Below are positions 34,326-43,674 of a stretch of 64,000 nt of DNA, piece by piece. The notes beneath the pieces were generated by a model, which saw only the letters and a program-made list of their open reading frames with translations, was not told the origin of the DNA and ran no database searches. The first letter of the stretch is position 1. The number at the start of each line of letters is the position of its first letter. This DNA is from Sphingosinicella sp. CPCC 101087. Lineage in GTDB: Bacteria; Pseudomonadota; Alphaproteobacteria; Sphingomonadales; Sphingomonadaceae. The stretch lies in contig NZ_SBFF01000003.1 of assembly GCF_004151485.1 (NCBI RefSeq), positions 361,973 to 425,972 on the forward strand. The letters are read 5' to 3'. The position numbers and the translations under genes are program-made.

Positions 34326-34506
34326 GCCCGCTCCTTTGCCCGTTCATGGCAGGATCACGCCTGAGGGGGCGATTTGCAACGGCGGAGGAATTCGCCTCCA
34401 CCTCACGCCCCGGCCGGAGTCCGCTTGGGTGGAACGCCGCAGGTCTTTGACCTCCAAAGATAAATTCAGACGATCAATGGCTGTGGCACCCGCCCGTCGC
34501 GACTTT

Positions 34507-34523
34507 GTTGCGTTAATCGCAAC
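34507..34523. promoter_or_regulatory. Predicted LysR-type operator, GTTGC-N7-GCAAC
   Basis: GTTGCGTTAATCGCAAC, a perfect 5-bp dyad with 7-nt spacing, in the divergent region between DUF885-1 and the amidohydrolase. Matching sites occur at 36016-36032 and 43675-43691; the last lies beside the LysR gene (42711-43643), the most likely binder. Confidence 0.65.
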
Positions 34524-34627
34524 GAGAAGCGCCGAACCTTCGCATTGCTCGTAGCTCGCCCGGTCCTCAAGGTCGGCATCGACAAAGGCGTTGCGCGTGC
34601 AGCGGCGCTCATTCGAGGGGAGGGAAT

Positions 34628-35926
34628 ATGGTCTCACTTCTGAATCGAATCGCGGCCGGGCTTGTCGCTGGAGGCCTGGCCATGGCTTCGCCGGCCTTGG
34701 CCGCTCCGTTGCCTGTCCGGGCCCTTGCCGGGGGCAACGTCGTGTCGATCGAGGACGGCAGCGTCATTCGCGATGCCGTCGTCCTGGTCGAGGGCGAGCG
34801 GATCCGCCGGATCGGCCCAGCCTCGGAGGTCGAGATCCCTGCCGGCGCCGAGGTCGTGCCGATGGGCGGCAAATGGCTCATTCCGGGCCTCATGAACATG
34901 CATGTCCATTTCGGCCTCGTCCTGCCCGGTGCGGCCGGCGCGGAGCTCCAGGACGAAACCGACGCGGCGCGGGCTCTGCGAATGGCCAGCAACGCCTATC
35001 GCACGTTGATGTCCGGGATCACCACCGTCAGGCTGACTCACGAATATAACGGAAACGAGTTCGACCTGCGTCGGGCAATCCAGCGCGGCCAGGTCCGCGG
35101 ACCCCGGATCGAGACGGCCGGCGAGCTCATCGTTCCGACGGGAGGCCATGGCTATCGGGAGGTCGATGGCCCCTATGGCTTTGCGAGGGCGGCGCGCGAG
35201 CAGATCAAGCGCGGCGCGACCTGGATCAAGATCGCCATCTCCGGTGGGATTTCCGACACGCACGGCAGCATCTCGGCCGCGCCCATGACCGACGAGGAGC
35301 TCTCGACGCTCATCGAGGTGGCGCATCGCAACGGGGTCAAGGTCACGGCCCACAACGGCTCGCCGCAGGCTGCCGAGCAGGCGCTGCGCTTCGGCGTGGA
35401 TTGTTTCGAGCATGGCTATCATCTGACGGAGCCGGTGCTGCGCCAGATGGCGGAGAAGGATGTGTGGCTCGTCCCCACCATCGTCGTCAGCCAGCCCGGC
35501 GCGCACGAATTCTATCGCAAGATCGGCTCCCCGGATTGGTACCTTCAGCGTGTCGAAAGTGTCGGCCGGGATCATTGGGCGATGCTTCGAAATGCCATTC
35601 GGCTGGGCGTTCCGATCGCGCTCGGCACCGACCAGTTTCCGTTCGAGCCGAACGAGGGAACCACGGCCACCGTCCGCGAAGCGGAGCTGTACGTGGAGGC
35701 GGGGATGACGCCCCTCCAGGCGCTTCAGGCCGCCACCATCCAGCCTGCCAGGATGCTGGGCCTCTTCGAAGAGGTGGGCAGCCTGTCACCGGGAAAATAT
35801 GCGGACATCGTCGCCCTCGATGGCGATCCCACCCGCGACATAAGCGCGCTTCGGTCGATCAGCTTCGTGATGAAGGGCGGGGAGGTCGTGCGCAACGACG
35901 CCGCGCCCATATTGCCCGCGCAATAG
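34628..35926 (+). CDS. Exported amidohydrolase (Xaa-Pro dipeptidase/imidazolonepropionase-like)
   Basis: 432 aa with a signal peptide (LNRIAAGLVAGGLAMASPAL then AAPLPV). Metal-ligand motifs of the amidohydrolase superfamily: HVH at residues 92-94, the carboxylated Lys in RGATWIKIAISGGI, His in KVTAHNGS and CFEHGYHL, and GTDQF for the final Asp. Closest recognisable groups are the prolidase-like amidohydrolases that hydrolyse Xaa-Pro-type dipeptides. The periplasmic location, the TonB receptor and the downstream imino-acid-like enzymes suggest peptide processing after import. Exact substrate is inferred only. Confidence 0.88.
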   Translation: MVSLLNRIAAGLVAGGLAMASPALAAPLPVRALAGGNVVSIEDGSVIRDAVVLVEGERIRRIGPASEVEIPAGAEVVPMGGKWLIPGLMNMHVHFGLVLPGAAGAELQDETDAARALRMASNAYRTLMSGITTVRLTHEYNGNEFDLRRAIQRGQVRGPRIETAGELIVPTGGHGYREVDGPYGFARAAREQIKRGATWIKIAISGGISDTHGSISAAPMTDEELSTLIEVAHRNGVKVTAHNGSPQAAEQALRFGVDCFEHGYHLTEPVLRQMAEKDVWLVPTIVVSQPGAHEFYRKIGSPDWYLQRVESVGRDHWAMLRNAIRLGVPIALGTDQFPFEPNEGTTATVREAELYVEAGMTPLQALQAATIQPARMLGLFEEVGSLSPGKYADIVALDGDPTRDISALRSISFVMKGGEVVRNDAAPILPAQ

Positions 35927-36015
35927 GCTCGGCCCGTCCGGGGTCCGACCGGGTCCGGCTCCTGGAGCAGGGCCCCGGCTTCGCTTGGCCAAAGCCGGCG
36001 CGCTCCTCTCGATCC

Positions 36016-36032
36016 GTTGCATGAAAAGCAAC
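36016..36032. promoter_or_regulatory. Predicted LysR-type operator, GTTGC-N7-GCAAC
   Basis: GTTGCATGAAAAGCAAC, perfect dyad, ~85 bp upstream of the NTF2-like lipoprotein gene that precedes the TonB receptor. A compressed GTTGCAAC follows at 36053-36060. The same dyad is found at 34507 and (one end base changed) at 43675. Confidence 0.65.
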
Positions 36033-36117
36033 GAAATGCTCGAACCAATGCGGTTGCAACAAAGATTGAGACCGCAGACACTTCCTTCACCGGATACACA
36101 AAAAATAGGGGGGAATC

Positions 36118-36642
36118 GTGAAAGCACCGACGTTCGCCATTTTCGGCGCCTTCGCGCTCGCGGCTTGCAGCGCCAACCCGGTCGCCGCCGACCAGACGCC
36201 GGATCAGGCCGACAAGGCCACCGCAGCGGATGCGGAAGGCGAGCTCCTGACCAACTTCTTCCGCTGGTGGAACGAGGCTTATCGGACGCCCGGTGCCTAT
36301 ACCGCCGATGCCTTTCGTCGGTGGTTTACCGAAGACGCGACGCTGACGCTCGAGGGACGGGAGGTCATCAGGGGCGTCGACCAGTGGGCCGCGCATTTTC
36401 AGCGGATCCAGGCCGGCGGCGGCGAGGTGGAGATCGTCGTCCCCTTCAAGGAAACCTTCGAGTCCGGCGACCGGATCTACACCTATCACGTCATTCGCAG
36501 CCGGCGGGACGGCAAGACCGCCTGCTCGCTGGCCGCGGGCCATGCGACGGTGGAGGGCACGAAGCTGTCGTCGATCGTGCTCGTCCGGAGCGACCTGGAT
36601 CGGGAAAACGGCGTGACTGATCCGGCCTGCTGGAACGACTGA
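36118..36642 (+). CDS. Lipoprotein with NTF2-like fold
   Basis: 174 aa, GTG start (VKAPTFAIFGAFALAACSAN), with lipobox LAAC. The mature part carries a SnoaL-like fold: FFRWWNEAYRTPGAYTADAF, RRWFTEDATLTLEGREVIRG, then ETFESGDRIYTYHVIRSRRD. It resembles the exported NTF2-like protein at 31909-32433 only in fold. It lies ~80 bp upstream of the TonB-dependent receptor, probably in one operon. A role in substrate binding or handling in the periplasm is inferred. Confidence 0.8.
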   Translation: MKAPTFAIFGAFALAACSANPVAADQTPDQADKATAADAEGELLTNFFRWWNEAYRTPGAYTADAFRRWFTEDATLTLEGREVIRGVDQWAAHFQRIQAGGGEVEIVVPFKETFESGDRIYTYHVIRSRRDGKTACSLAAGHATVEGTKLSSIVLVRSDLDRENGVTDPACWND

Positions 36643-36721
36643 CGCGGTCGCCCACGCGGCCGCCTCGAGGCTTCAGGATCCAGACAGCAACCGCGTCACG
36701 ACAGCGGGGGAGGAAAATCGC

Positions 36722-39007
36722 ATGAACATCAGGAAATGGAATGAATCCGTTCACGTTCGGGCGTTGGCCGGGATCGCCCTGTTCGCGCTTGCGTCCGGAC
36801 TTGCGGCAGTGCCGGCGAGGGCCCAGCAGGGCGCCGCGGACGAGGGGGCGGCCGGCGCAACCGCCGGCACCAACGATCAGGGTGCGGAGATCATCGTCAC
36901 CGCTCAGCGCCGTTCGGAATCGATCCAAGACGTGCCCGTCGCGATCAGCGCCGTCGGGGAGCAGGCGCTCAAGGACCAGAATGTCCAGAGCATCGAAGAC
37001 GTGTTCGATCTCGTCCCCAACGTCAATTTCCAGAACAACGGCTCGCGCGACCGGCGCGAGCTGTCGATGCGCGGGATCAGCAATCAGCTCAATCCCTATG
37101 CGGACGTCAGGCCGGCGACCTATGCCTTCTACATCGACGAGTTCAACGTCGTCGCCGGGACCAGCAACCCGCAGATCGTCGACCTGGAGCGGATCGAGGT
37201 CCTGCGCGGTCCGCAGGGCACCTATTTCGGCCGCAATTCCGTCGGCGGGGCGATCAACGTCATAACCAACAAGCCCGTCAATCAATTCGAGGGCGAGGCG
37301 GAGGTCGGCTATAGCAGCTTCGATACCTGGCGGGCGATGGGCGTCCTGAACGTTCCAGTCGTGGACGGCCTGCTCGCCGTGCGCGCCTCGGGCCAGTATC
37401 AGTCGTCCGACGGCTACATCAAGAACATCAACCCGGTCGGCGGCGGCAACGATTCGGAGTTCGTGACAGGGCGCGTCCAGGCTCGCCTGACCCCGTCGGA
37501 CCGTTTCACCTGGGACGTCGCCTACAGCTACAGTGACGAGGTTGCCGGAATGCGTGTGGGCGTGCCCACCGGGTTCATCACCCGAACTTGGCGCTCCGTT
37601 TATTATGGCGGCGCGCAGGGCGACGTCGCCGATCCCGACGGCGTCGGCTTCTTTCCGGAAAATCGCGACCGGGTGAACTTCAATCGCCCGCAGCGCGTCG
37701 GAAGCGAATATCAGTTCATCACCAGCCGCGCGGTCTATGAATTCGACTCGGTCTCCCTGACGGCGGTGGGCGGGCACATCTCCTCCGACGTGTTCAACTA
37801 TGGCGACGTCGACGGCGGCAGCCACGATTTCTACTATGAGGATCTGAACGTCCACCGCGAGTCTACCAGCGGCGAACTCCGGCTTCAGTCGACGCGCCCG
37901 TCGACGATCGAGTGGAGCATCGGCGTCATGGCCGGGCGGGACACCGGACGAACGGCGCAGTCGACCTATCATGGCGCCGAGAGCCCCCAGGGGCTGCCGG
38001 AAGGGGCGGAGGTGACTGGCCTCGATTCCGACAGCTCGACCGAATATTGGGCCGTTTTCGGCCAGGCGACATGGCACATCTCCGACATGTGGAGTCTCAT
38101 CGCCGGCGGACGCTATTCCGAGGAGACGATCGACATCTTCTCGACGACCCGGTCCAATGGGAACGTCACCGGCGTGAACGATCGCGAAACCAAATTCAGC
38201 GACTTCTCGCCGCGCTTCACGCTCACCTTCAAGCCGCACGGCGACCTCCTGGCCTATGCGACCGCTTCGCGCGGGTTCAAGTCGGGCGGCACCCAGGCCA
38301 GCAACAACATCAATCTCAGGAACGAATATGATCCCGAGATCCTGTGGAACTACGAGGCCGGACTGAAGCTGGATCTTTTCGGCCGACGCCTGCGGCTCGA
38401 TGCCACCGTCTTCTACATGGATTGGACGGACGTGCAGCAGCCGATCCGCTTCCAGTTCCTCGACGAAAATGGCAACATCGTTGGCGTAAACGGAATCGGC
38501 AACGCCGCCGCCGCGCACAGTTACGGCGTCGAGTTCAGCGCCGATGCCCGGATTTCGTCCCGCCTGCGAATGTCGGCCCAGGTCGGCTTCCTCGAGGCCG
38601 AATATGACGATTATCCCAACGCCTTCGTCGACGGGATCATCCTCGACGCCTCCGGCAAGCGGCTGGTCAATGCTCCGCGCTGGACGCTGGGCGCGCAGGC
38701 CCATTATACGTTGCCGATCAACGACCGCTACGACGGCTTCCTGCGCGGCGAGTGGAACTATCGTGGCGAAGTTCTGTCGTCGCAGCTCGCGCTGCTCTAC
38801 GACACCTGGCCGTTCATCTCCCCCGCTTATCACAACGTGAATCTGCGCGCCGGCGTGGAAAGCGACCGCTTCCGGGTCTCGGTCTATGTGGAAAATCTCT
38901 TCGACGCGAAATATTTCGCCAATGCCTACGAGAAGGCATTCTACAGCGGGGTGCAGGTGGATCCATCCTACCGCAACTTCGGGGTTCGGGTCGGCTACTC
39001 GTTCTGA
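36722..39007 (+). CDS. TonB-dependent outer-membrane receptor
   Basis: 761 aa, ATG with GGGGGAGGAAAA upstream. Signal peptide (LAGIALFALASGLAAVPARA-Q), then GAEIIVTAQRRSESIQDVPV, the plug-domain start typical of sphingomonad/caulobacter receptors. The plug continues with SMRGISNQLNPYADVRPATY and RIEVLRGPQGTYFGRNSVGG. The barrel is complete and ends with SYRNFGVRVGYSF, a standard terminal Phe strand. It takes up a substrate across the outer membrane using TonB; in this cluster the cargo is probably a peptide or imino-acid conjugate. A terminator-like hairpin follows (39017-39038). Confidence 0.95.
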   Translation: MNIRKWNESVHVRALAGIALFALASGLAAVPARAQQGAADEGAAGATAGTNDQGAEIIVTAQRRSESIQDVPVAISAVGEQALKDQNVQSIEDVFDLVPNVNFQNNGSRDRRELSMRGISNQLNPYADVRPATYAFYIDEFNVVAGTSNPQIVDLERIEVLRGPQGTYFGRNSVGGAINVITNKPVNQFEGEAEVGYSSFDTWRAMGVLNVPVVDGLLAVRASGQYQSSDGYIKNINPVGGGNDSEFVTGRVQARLTPSDRFTWDVAYSYSDEVAGMRVGVPTGFITRTWRSVYYGGAQGDVADPDGVGFFPENRDRVNFNRPQRVGSEYQFITSRAVYEFDSVSLTAVGGHISSDVFNYGDVDGGSHDFYYEDLNVHRESTSGELRLQSTRPSTIEWSIGVMAGRDTGRTAQSTYHGAESPQGLPEGAEVTGLDSDSSTEYWAVFGQATWHISDMWSLIAGGRYSEETIDIFSTTRSNGNVTGVNDRETKFSDFSPRFTLTFKPHGDLLAYATASRGFKSGGTQASNNINLRNEYDPEILWNYEAGLKLDLFGRRLRLDATVFYMDWTDVQQPIRFQFLDENGNIVGVNGIGNAAAAHSYGVEFSADARISSRLRMSAQVGFLEAEYDDYPNAFVDGIILDASGKRLVNAPRWTLGAQAHYTLPINDRYDGFLRGEWNYRGEVLSSQLALLYDTWPFISPAYHNVNLRAGVESDRFRVSVYVENLFDAKYFANAYEKAFYSGVQVDPSYRNFGVRVGYSF

Positions 39008-39016
39008 TTGACCTGG

Positions 39017-39038
39017 GGGCGGCATCTGGAGATGCCGC
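39017..39038. terminator. 10-bp inverted repeat after the TonB receptor
   Basis: GGCGGCATCT-GG-AGATGCCGCC, a perfect 10-bp stem 10 nt after the receptor stop codon. It may weaken readthrough into the DUF885-2 gene that starts ~28 bp later. Confidence 0.65.
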
Positions 39039-39066
39039 CTCATGCATCTGTTGGGGGCGCTAGCCG

Positions 39067-40872
39067 ATGATCACCCGTCGAACCCTTCTCGTCAGCGGCA
39101 CCGCGGCGGCCCTGGCTGTCGCCGCGCGGCCCGCGGTCGCAGCGCCAGGCTCCGAGGATGATCGGCTTCGCAACCTGCTGCAGCGGCACGCCGAGCTCTT
39201 TGTGATCCGATCTCCCGAAGAAGCGACGGGGCTCGGACTGGATGTCGGTTCGCGCCAGTTTCTCCGGGAGAGACTCGACGACCGCTCGATCCAGGCGCGT
39301 GAACGGGACCTTGCGGCCGTCCGGGAGGCTCGCACCGCCCTTCGCGCGATCGATCGCGCCCGGCTATCGGCTCCCGCCGCGCTCGACTTCGACGTCGCTG
39401 CCTTCGTCTACGACGTGCTCGGCGATCAGCTCGGCCGCTACGGCTATGTGGATTCCAACCTCCGGCCGAGCCCCTATGTGGCGAACCAGATGAACGGGGC
39501 CTATTACTGGCTTCCCGACTTCATCGGATCTCGTCACCCTCTCGAGACGCCGGCGGATGTGAACGCCTATTTCGCCAGGCTGGAGGCGCTCGGCACCGCG
39601 ATCGATCAGGAGACCGCACGCATCCGTCTCGATGCGTCGAGAGGCGTGACGCTGCCGGGGTTCATCAACGCCAAGACGGTCGCCCAGCTCACTCGTCTTC
39701 GCGACGGTCCGCCCTCGGAAAGTGCGCTGATCCGTCCGGCTGCGGAACGCGCCGCCGCGCGCGGACTGGGAGATCTCACCGGACGTGCAACGGACCTGTT
39801 TCGAACGGCGGTTGCACCGGCGCTCACGAGGCAGATCGACGCGCTGCTCGAACAGCGGCCGGCAGCCGTGGACACGGCTGGGGTCTGGAGGCTTCCGGAA
39901 GGCGAGGCCTATTATCGATCGGCTCTGCGCTCCAACACCACGGCTTCGATCGATCCGAGCGAACTGCATCGTCGGGGCCTCGATCAGTTCGAATCGCTCG
40001 CCTCCCGGCTCGATGTTCTCCTCGCCGGGCAGGGCCTGGCCTCGGGAAGCGTCAGCGACCGGATAAAGGCGCTGAATCAGGACGCCCGCTATCGCGTGAG
40101 CAGCGACGATGCGGGTCGCGAGCGCCTGATTGCCGCTGCACGAGCGCATATCGCCGAGGTCAGCCGGCGGCTTCCGCAGGCGTTCGGAACGATACCGGAC
40201 CGACCCGTGATCGTCCGGCGGATGCCGTTGACGATCGAAGACAGTTCGCCGGGCGCCTTCTACAATCCCGGAGCACCGGGGGGGCCGGGCATCTACTCGC
40301 TCAACCTGAAACGGCCTGAAGATCTCTCGCTATGGCGCCTGCCTACGCTGACCCATCACGAAAGCATTCCTGGGCACCATTTCCAGCACAGCGTGCTCAA
40401 GGAAGCGGCGGAGCTGTCCCTGTTCAGGCAGCTGGTCCGTTTCTCGGCTTATACGGAAGGGTGGGCGCTCTATGCCGAGCAGGTGGCCGGCGAACTCGGG
40501 GTCTATGACGACAATCCGATCGGGCGGATCGGGCTCCTCCAGTCGCAGATATTCCGGGCCGCACGGATCGTGGTCGACACCGGCATCCACCATGAGCGCT
40601 GGACGCGCGAGCAGGCGGTGGGCTGGATGGTGGATCGGGCCGGAGAGCCAAGGGTGGCGAGCGAGCGGGAGATAGATCGCTACTGCGTCTATCCGGGGCA
40701 GGCCTGCAGCTTCATGGTCGGCGCCAACCAGATCGTCGAGATGCGGGAAGGCGCCCGCTCGAGGATGGGCAGCCGGTTCGATGTTCGCGATTTTCACGAT
40801 CTCGTGCTCACCTCCGGGCCCCTTCCGATGGAGGTGCTGGGGGGAGCCGTCGGCGCATGGAGCGGGGCGTAA
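39067..40872 (+). CDS. Exported DUF885 peptidase-like protein 2 (Tat-type signal)
   Basis: 601 aa. The N-terminus ITRRTLLVSGTAAALAVAAR has a Tat-like RR and a long hydrophobic stretch. The DUF885 motif HESIPGHHFQHSVLKEAAEL lies near residue 432, and SAYTEGWALYAEQVAGELGV and CVYPGQACSFMVGANQIVEM match the rest of the family. It is a paralogue of the protein at 32478-34325, with the same cluster position relative to the TonB receptor and opposite orientation. The pair suggests sequential or differently localised peptidase steps; catalysis by this family is not well defined. Confidence 0.9.
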   Translation: MITRRTLLVSGTAAALAVAARPAVAAPGSEDDRLRNLLQRHAELFVIRSPEEATGLGLDVGSRQFLRERLDDRSIQARERDLAAVREARTALRAIDRARLSAPAALDFDVAAFVYDVLGDQLGRYGYVDSNLRPSPYVANQMNGAYYWLPDFIGSRHPLETPADVNAYFARLEALGTAIDQETARIRLDASRGVTLPGFINAKTVAQLTRLRDGPPSESALIRPAAERAAARGLGDLTGRATDLFRTAVAPALTRQIDALLEQRPAAVDTAGVWRLPEGEAYYRSALRSNTTASIDPSELHRRGLDQFESLASRLDVLLAGQGLASGSVSDRIKALNQDARYRVSSDDAGRERLIAAARAHIAEVSRRLPQAFGTIPDRPVIVRRMPLTIEDSSPGAFYNPGAPGGPGIYSLNLKRPEDLSLWRLPTLTHHESIPGHHFQHSVLKEAAELSLFRQLVRFSAYTEGWALYAEQVAGELGVYDDNPIGRIGLLQSQIFRAARIVVDTGIHHERWTREQAVGWMVDRAGEPRVASEREIDRYCVYPGQACSFMVGANQIVEMREGARSRMGSRFDVRDFHDLVLTSGPLPMEVLGGAVGAWSGA

Positions 40873-40972
40873 GGCGCGCTTGCGGCGGGCGTGCGTCCCG
40901 GCGTGATGCGCGGTGCTGACGACAGGGTCTCCGGCCGATTGAGAGCGGGCTGTTCGAACGGGAGAAGCGAGG

Positions 40973-41233
40973 TTGGGCGAGGAACCGGAGCAAAGGAAGC
41001 GCGGCTATGCCCATCGCTGGCTGCTCCTCTTGCCCTTCATCTGGCAGATAGGCCTCGTCCCGTTCGCCAATGAGATTCAGGTCAGGGTCGTCGGCCTGCC
41101 GTTCCCGATGGTGTGGCAGATGGCCGGGGTGCTGGTCGCGACCCTTTGCATCGCGCTGGTCTTTCGTATCGATCGCCGCATCGAGGGTGATGACGATGGA
41201 CTTCCGTCCGGATCGGCGGAGGACCGGCCGTGA
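40973..41233 (+). CDS. DUF3311-type small membrane protein
   Basis: 86 aa from a TTG (MGEEPEQRKRGYAHRWLLLL). Two hydrophobic segments (RWLLLLPFIWQIGLVPFANE and PFPMVWQMAGVLVATLCIAL) and the short length match DUF3311 proteins, which are found next to sodium:solute symporters. Its stop overlaps the symporter's GTG start by 4 nt, strong evidence for a paired transporter subunit. It is probably an inner-membrane accessory for the SSS protein. Confidence 0.8.
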   Translation: MGEEPEQRKRGYAHRWLLLLPFIWQIGLVPFANEIQVRVVGLPFPMVWQMAGVLVATLCIALVFRIDRRIEGDDDGLPSGSAEDRP

Positions 41234-42705
41234 TCCTGGCGCTGACCGCTGCCATCCTCCTCGGAACCGTCCTGGGCGCCGTGCTCTACGGCCGGAGCCA
41301 ATTGCGATCACGCACGCTCAGCGAGTGGGCCGTCGGCGGGCGCCGGTTCGGCTTCCTGATCTTCTGGTTCCTCAATGCAGGCGAGATCTACACGACGTTC
41401 GCCGTGCTCGGGATTTCCGGCTTCGCATGGGCTTATGGCGCGCCCGCCTACCTCGCCCTCACCTCGGTCTCGCTGGCAGCGACGCTCGGCTACTGGCTGA
41501 TGCCGCGCATCTGGGAGGCGGGCCGCAGACACGGCCACATTACGCAGGCCGACTTCTTCGCGCATCACTATCGCTCACGCTGGCTCGCCTGGCTCGTCGC
41601 GCTCGCGGGAATCGCTGCGATCGTCGTCTACGTGCAGATCCAGATTACGGCACTGGGACTGATCGTCCGTTTCACCCTCGGTCCCGAGATCGGCACGACC
41701 TACGCCGCCATTCTTGCGGCCGTGCTGATGCTCCTGTTCGTCTTCTTCGCCGGCCTGCGCTCGGCGGCATTCGCCGCGGGGGTGAAGGATGTGCTGATGG
41801 TGATGATTGTCGTGGGTCTGTCGGTCACCGTTGCGGACCGGGTGGGCGCCACGTCGATGATCGACGTCTACCGGATGGCGCAGGATCGGTTTCCGGATAT
41901 CGGTCATCTTCCGGGCCTGGTGCCCGCGGCTGGGCTGTCGACGACCTGGCTGATGACTTCGGCGTTGAATGTCGCTTTGGGGACCTGGATCTTTCCCCAG
42001 ATGTTCCAGCTTTGCTACGCGGCCGGCAGCCGGACCGCCATCCGCCGTAACGCATTGTGGCAGCCAATCTATTCCTTGTCCTACTTCTTCATCATCCTGC
42101 TCGGCTTCGCTGCGCTCCTTGTGGGGACCGACCCGCAAGACGGTGGCATGAACGCGGTGCTCCTCCAGTTCGTCTCGGAGAGCTATCCGGCCTGGGCGGT
42201 GGGTCTTTTCGCCGGAACGGCATGCCTCCTGGCGCTGGTCCCGGGCTCGGTCCTGCTCCTGACGGCGGCATCCATCTTCACGCGCAACGTCGTGCGGCCG
42301 CTGCGGCCGACGATCACCGAGCGTCAGTCGTTGCTGGTCTCCCGGATTTCCATGTTCGGCTTTGCCGCCATCGCCGTGTGGCTGACGATCGGAGCCACCG
42401 ACTCCCTCGTCGAGATCGGTCTTTCCGCTTACGCCACCATCGGGATGCTGGCGCCTGGCGTCTTCCTCGCATTCCTGTGGAAGCGCGCCAATGCTCTCGG
42501 CGTGGGCGCCGGTCTGGCGGCAGGCTACGTCATGCTCCTCGTCCCCTCGGTGGCCGACTGGAGCGCGCGCGCCTTTCCCGAATGGGAGCCCGGGCTGGTG
42601 GCGATGGGGGCGAACGCGATCGTCGCCGTCGCGGTGATCGCCCTGACCGGCCGACGCGGCGATGTCGCTGGTCCTGATGCGGCCGCGCTGCCGGAACGCG
42701 CCTGA
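41230..42705 (+). CDS. Sodium:solute symporter (SSS family)
   Basis: 491 aa, GTG start inside the 3' end of the DUF3311 gene. About 13 hydrophobic segments; the LeuT-like core includes EWAVGGRRFGFLIFWFLNAG and EIYTTFAVLGISGFAWAYGA. The C-terminal half has ALVPGSVLLLTAASIFTRNV, typical of the family. SSS proteins import solutes such as proline, pantothenate, sugars or amino acids with Na+. It is followed after 5 bp by the convergent LysR gene. In this context it may import amino or imino acids; the substrate is inferred. Confidence 0.92.
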   Translation: MILALTAAILLGTVLGAVLYGRSQLRSRTLSEWAVGGRRFGFLIFWFLNAGEIYTTFAVLGISGFAWAYGAPAYLALTSVSLAATLGYWLMPRIWEAGRRHGHITQADFFAHHYRSRWLAWLVALAGIAAIVVYVQIQITALGLIVRFTLGPEIGTTYAAILAAVLMLLFVFFAGLRSAAFAAGVKDVLMVMIVVGLSVTVADRVGATSMIDVYRMAQDRFPDIGHLPGLVPAAGLSTTWLMTSALNVALGTWIFPQMFQLCYAAGSRTAIRRNALWQPIYSLSYFFIILLGFAALLVGTDPQDGGMNAVLLQFVSESYPAWAVGLFAGTACLLALVPGSVLLLTAASIFTRNVVRPLRPTITERQSLLVSRISMFGFAAIAVWLTIGATDSLVEIGLSAYATIGMLAPGVFLAFLWKRANALGVGAGLAAGYVMLLVPSVADWSARAFPEWEPGLVAMGANAIVAVAVIALTGRRGDVAGPDAAALPERA

Positions 42706-42710
42706 TCCGA

Positions 42711-43643
42711 TCAGGCGCCCGCGCGCGCGCTTCCGCTCGCGGCGCCCTCGTTCCACGTCTTCAGCTTGGCCTCGAAAAGGGCGAGCATGCGGGCGGGAGC
42801 GCCTTCCAGTTGCCGTCCCAGCCGGTGGATGAGACTGATCGTCGCGTCTTCCATGTCGCGTTCGAACAGGTGAAGACCCACGAGCGACCCCTCCTCGAGC
42901 TCGGACAGGACGGCGATGCGTGGGAGCACGGTCACCATTCCTCCGCCTTTGGCGCGCTCGCGAAGGACGTGGATCGAGTTGCTGATCAGCCTCGGCTCCA
43001 GCCAGATGTGCTCGCGCTTCTCGGCCGCAGCCAGCATCCGGCGGATCCGGAAATCCGCCGGGGGGAGCGCGATGGGATGCCGCTGCAGGTCAGCCAGGCG
43101 GATCTCGGACTGGCCGACCAGCGGATGGTCCGGCGCGCACACGACGAGGAGCGGCTGTCCCACCGAGGCGCGAACCCTGATCTTCGGCTCCGTCGACGTA
43201 TGGAGTATCAGCCCGAAATGCGCCTGATCGTCGAGTACCAGACGCTCGATTTCCACCGTCGGGAAGCTCATCACGGACACGGTTATCCCGGGATTTGCGG
43301 TCTGGTACGCATCGATCAGGTCCGTGAAGGACCGGCCGAGAAAGCCCTCTCCGACCGCGATCTCGACATTTCCGACCTTGAGCTCGCGAAGGTCCCGCAA
43401 CCGGGTTAGCAGCGCTTCCTTGCTGGCGATCTGTTCCTTGTAGAATTCGTAGGTGACGCGGCCCGCCTCGGTAAGCTTGATTGAACGCCGACCGCGCTCG
43501 AGGAGCTGGACGCCGAGCTCCGCCTCGAGCTGGGCGACCTGGCGGCTGATGGAAGAGACGGCAACCCCGACCTTCTCGCTCGCAAGGCGCATCGAACCCA
43601 GAGTGGCGGCCTCGAAGAAGTAGAGCATTCCGGTTTCTGGCAT
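42711..43643 (-). CDS. LysR-family transcriptional regulator
   Basis: 310 aa from the ATG at 43641-43643 (MPETGMLYFFEAATLGSMRL); the open frame upstream is not plausible coding. The N-terminal HTH (LASEKVGVAVSSISRQVAQL then EAELGVQLLERGRRSIKLTE) and the LysR substrate-binding domain (VEIAVGEGFLGRSFTDLIDA, onwards) are intact. It is divergent from the DapA-like gene, with a GTTGC-N7-GCAAT dyad at 43675-43691 in the gap. Two further copies of the dyad precede the amidohydrolase and the lipoprotein/TonB-receptor genes, so this LysR protein is the best candidate regulator of the whole cluster. Confidence 0.9.
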   Translation of the reverse strand: MPETGMLYFFEAATLGSMRLASEKVGVAVSSISRQVAQLEAELGVQLLERGRRSIKLTEAGRVTYEFYKEQIASKEALLTRLRDLRELKVGNVEIAVGEGFLGRSFTDLIDAYQTANPGITVSVMSFPTVEIERLVLDDQAHFGLILHTSTEPKIRVRASVGQPLLVVCAPDHPLVGQSEIRLADLQRHPIALPPADFRIRRMLAAAEKREHIWLEPRLISNSIHVLRERAKGGGMVTVLPRIAVLSELEEGSLVGLHLFERDMEDATISLIHRLGRQLEGAPARMLALFEAKLKTWNEGAASGSARAGA

Positions 43644-43674
43644 GTTTTCTCCCCAGCCCAGTTCTAGGGCATGG

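Noticed and set aside
36491..39043. 850-codon open frame on the minus strand
   Set aside because: Antisense to the TonB receptor, which has full family features. The composition is a mirror image of the real gene.
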